Shown in pieces: positions 62,838 to 64,000 of a stretch of DNA of 64,000 bases (position 1 is the first letter of the stretch; every line of letters begins with the position of its first letter). The DNA is taken from assembly GCF_017052655.1 (NCBI RefSeq), contig NZ_JAFIDC010000001.1, forward strand, positions 186,001 through 250,000. Direction: 5' to 3'. The position numbers and the translations under genes were made by a program. The notes under the pieces were generated by a model, which worked only from the letters and a program-made list of their open reading frames with translations, had not been told where the DNA came from and ran no database searches. The DNA comes from Acholeplasma equirhinis (GTDB lineage: Bacteria; Bacillota_I; Bacilli_A; Acholeplasmatales; Acholeplasmataceae).

Positions 62838-62902
62838 AATGCCTTGGTACAAAGGGTAATGCAGGTTAATCCTGTGAAAAAAATGGCATTCACCAAAAGG
62901 AG
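62838..62902 (+). promoter_or_regulatory. Structured leader with alternative pairings before 62909
   Basis: AATGCC (62838-62843) pairs with GGCATT (62885-62890), enclosing CAGG-TTAAT-CCTG (62862-62874); TTGGT (62844-62848) can instead pair with ACCAA (62892-62896), which abuts the AAAGGAG ribosome site (62896-62902). The two long-range pairings cross, so it is either a pseudoknot or a two-state switch. No known riboswitch consensus is matched. Confidence 0.5.
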
Positions 62903-62908
62903 ATACTT

Positions 62909-63406
62909 ATGAAAAGTATTGAAATTAACGTACCAAGAAATTTGATTAAGAAGTTTTATCCTCACCCTGAACCTTATGGAGACGGGGGCTATGTTGTTGA
63001 TTTAATCAATGGCATGTACACTGATGTTTTTTATAGAGAAGAAGGAGACTTTGTCACCATTACAAATGACAGCAAATTGATCTCTTATCTTAAAAAGAAT
63101 CAGATTAAGTCAAGACATTATTTTTTCAGAAATGGAGTCTACTCATTACGTCTCAAAGAGGATATCGATAATAAAAATATGGAAGATTGGAAGCTAACTA
63201 CACCAATCCTTATTGAATTAGAAATACCTGAAGAACACAATCTACCTAATGTGTTTATGTTTTGTTTCTATTGGATTGAAGTTGGATATGCTACTATAAA
63301 AGATAGAACAATGACGCTTAGAGTTTATGAAATAGATCTGATCCACATGATCGATATTGGTGTTGCAGTCGATTTACTTGTTGAAGCTATAAAAAAAGAT
63401 AGTTAA
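62909..63406 (+). CDS. Unrecognised protein, 165 residues
   Basis: No family recognised. Mixed alpha/beta soluble protein beginning KSIEINVPRNLIKKFYPHP, no signal peptide, no clear catalytic motif. Strong AAAGGAG site before ATG 62909, in a leader with two alternative structures. In the tRNA-Ser-adjacent accessory segment. Confidence 0.7.
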   Translation: MKSIEINVPRNLIKKFYPHPEPYGDGGYVVDLINGMYTDVFYREEGDFVTITNDSKLISYLKKNQIKSRHYFFRNGVYSLRLKEDIDNKNMEDWKLTTPILIELEIPEEHNLPNVFMFCFYWIEVGYATIKDRTMTLRVYEIDLIHMIDIGVAVDLLVEAIKKDS

Positions 63407-63455
63407 TAATCATATAGAATATTGGTTGACTATTTGCATAGGGTGCTAAAAATCA

Positions 63456-63483
63456 TACAGGGGTGCTAAATGGTATCCCTGTA
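63456..63483 (+). other. Hairpin with repeated GGGTGCTAAA
   Basis: TACAGGG (63456-63462) and CCCTGTA (63477-63483) pair perfectly over 7 bases. GGGTGCTAAA occurs just before it (63441-63450) and again in it (63461-63470). No T-run follows. Confidence 0.5.
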
Positions 63484-63507
63484 AGTTCTTTACCACATTT
63501 AGAAATT

Positions 63508-63525
63508 ATAGGTTTGATACAAAAG
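63508..63525 (+). repeat. Direct repeat copy 2 (right edge of accessory segment)
   Basis: ATAGGTTTGATACAAAAG, identical to 60076-60093. Confidence 0.85.
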
Positions 63526-63561
63526 CGAATTACAATTCGCTCTAAGTGTCAGACCTTTTTT
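63511..63561 (+). terminator. Branched terminator related to the tRNA-Ser terminator
   Basis: Outer stem GGTTTGATAC (63511-63520) / GTGTCAGACC (63546-63555) with G-T pairs, inner stem GCGAATT (63525-63531) / AATTCGC (63534-63540), T-run 63556-63561. It looks like the tRNA-Ser terminator with an inserted inner hairpin. Confidence 0.75.
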
Positions 63562-63613
63562 ATTTAAATTTACTTGGCTCTTTTTGAAGAGAATTAATCA
63601 AATCATAAAGATA

Positions 63614-63622
63614 TGCTATAAT
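63614..63622 (+). promoter_or_regulatory. Extended -10 promoter of the LRR lipoprotein gene
   Basis: TGCTATAAT (63614-63622). The leader of about 130 bases holds two hairpins (AATTCTAG/CTAGGAATT near 63653-63684 and TTAAGT/ACTTAA near 63704-63723). No other gene is seen in 63562-63758. Confidence 0.6.
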
Positions 63623-63758
63623 TAAGTAATTAACCTAAACATCAAATTATCAAATTCTAGTCCAAGTAGATTTTGCTAGGAATTACGAATAATAGATAAG
63701 ATTTTAAGTAACGCATCACTTAAGTTATTATAAGATAAATTATAAGAGGGGATTTGAA

Positions 63759-64000
63759 TTGAAGAAAATCATGATTTGTTGTTTTTCGGTATTAATTATT
63801 GTTCTTTCAGGTTGCAGTCCTAAAGAAAATTTATTGGAGTCCGAATTGTTTTTTTATACTCTATATGCCGAGGAAGTTACAATTATGGGGTTAACAGAGG
63901 CTGGACAATCATTAGAGACACTCATCATACCCATTGAGATAGATGGTTATATGGTAACTAGCATAGGTAAGGAACCATCATTTATGTCAACTGGAGGAGG
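63759..64000 (+). CDS. BspA-type leucine-rich-repeat lipoprotein, 3' truncated
   Basis: Starts at TTG 63759 (AGAGGGG at 63745-63751, seven bases before) with a lipoprotein signal ending LSGC (Cys about residue 19). The mature part enters the LRR_5 repeat pattern VTIMGLTEAGQSLETLIIPIEIDGYMVTSIG typical of BspA-like surface proteins. The gene runs off the window. ATG 63771 is within the signal peptide and less likely. Confidence 0.8.
   Translation, partial: MKKIMICCFSVLIIVLSGCSPKENLLESELFFYTLYAEEVTIMGLTEAGQSLETLIIPIEIDGYMVTSIGKEPSFMSTGG

Noticed and set aside
1-64000. CRISPR array
   Set aside because: No regularly spaced identical repeats with unique spacers were seen; the 19-base IS-end repeats are imperfect, few and irregularly spaced.

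Overview
The window is AT-rich, uses TGA as a stop codon (for example the TGA/ATG overlaps gnd-zwf and dnaG-rpoD), has many Mollicutes/low-GC Gram-positive gene orders (era-recO-glyQS-dnaG-rpoD-trmK, secG-rsmE-rpsU-phoH-ybeY-cdd), many lipoproteins with classical lipoboxes and no cell-wall synthesis genes. This points to an Acholeplasma-like Mollicute (Acholeplasmatales), which keep the standard stop codons. That is an inference from gene content; no 16S rRNA is present.

Layout. 1-8.3 kb: the end of a V-type ATPase operon (subunit D), an ABC-2 exporter with its TetR regulator, then a five-gene Na+-NQR-type redox operon (nqrB-C-D-E-F, minus strand) that lacks nqrA and whose NqrC carries four FMN-binding domains in a row. 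8.7-18.3 kb: two overlapping MgtE Mg2+ channels, an oxidative pentose-phosphate pair (gnd-zwf), an Hsp20 gene under a CIRCE/consensus promoter, an M32 carboxypeptidase, galE and a 23S-type uracil methyltransferase. 18.3-19.9 kb: an ISL3-type insertion sequence whose transposase is broken by one TGA, flanked by clusters of a 19-base repeat. 19.9-34 kb: housekeeping genes (MBL hydrolase, secG, rsmE, rpsU, phoH, ybeY, cdd, era, recO, glyQS, dnaG, rpoD, trmK) and a heterodimeric ABC exporter, then tRNA-Arg(TCT). 34-52 kb: mixed accessory genes: membrane proteins, a zinc-ribbon protein, YwaF, a dicarboxylate/glutamate symporter, DegV, GNAT, YdeI-like, VOC, queG, a DsbA/FrnE thiol oxidoreductase plus a degenerate relative, a PTS EIIA, a DEAD-box helicase, and two gene remnants. 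52.1-52.8 kb: a c-di-GMP-I riboswitch in front of a secreted, TasA/camelysin-like protein. 53-60 kb: a Wadjet-type JetA-JetB-JetC condensin-like operon without JetD, directly overlapping ptsI, then tRNA-Ser(GGA). 60-63.6 kb: an accessory segment beginning at the terminator of tRNA-Ser and bounded by an 18-base direct repeat; it holds two XRE regulators, a truncated PLD-type helicase remnant, a lipoprotein and an unknown gene with a structured leader. The window ends in a BspA-type leucine-rich-repeat lipoprotein.

How the parts may work together. V-ATPase and NQR together suggest an ion-based (Na+ or H+) membrane energy economy, with NQR electrons leaving the cell surface through a chain of covalently bound flavins rather than through NqrA and quinone. 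G6PDH/6PGDH supply reducing equivalents. The c-di-GMP riboswitch suggests that this organism makes or senses c-di-GMP and uses it to control a surface matrix protein. The most unusual points are the NqrA-less, tetra-flavin NQR operon, the JetD-less Jet operon tied to ptsI, and the c-di-GMP riboswitch with its target.
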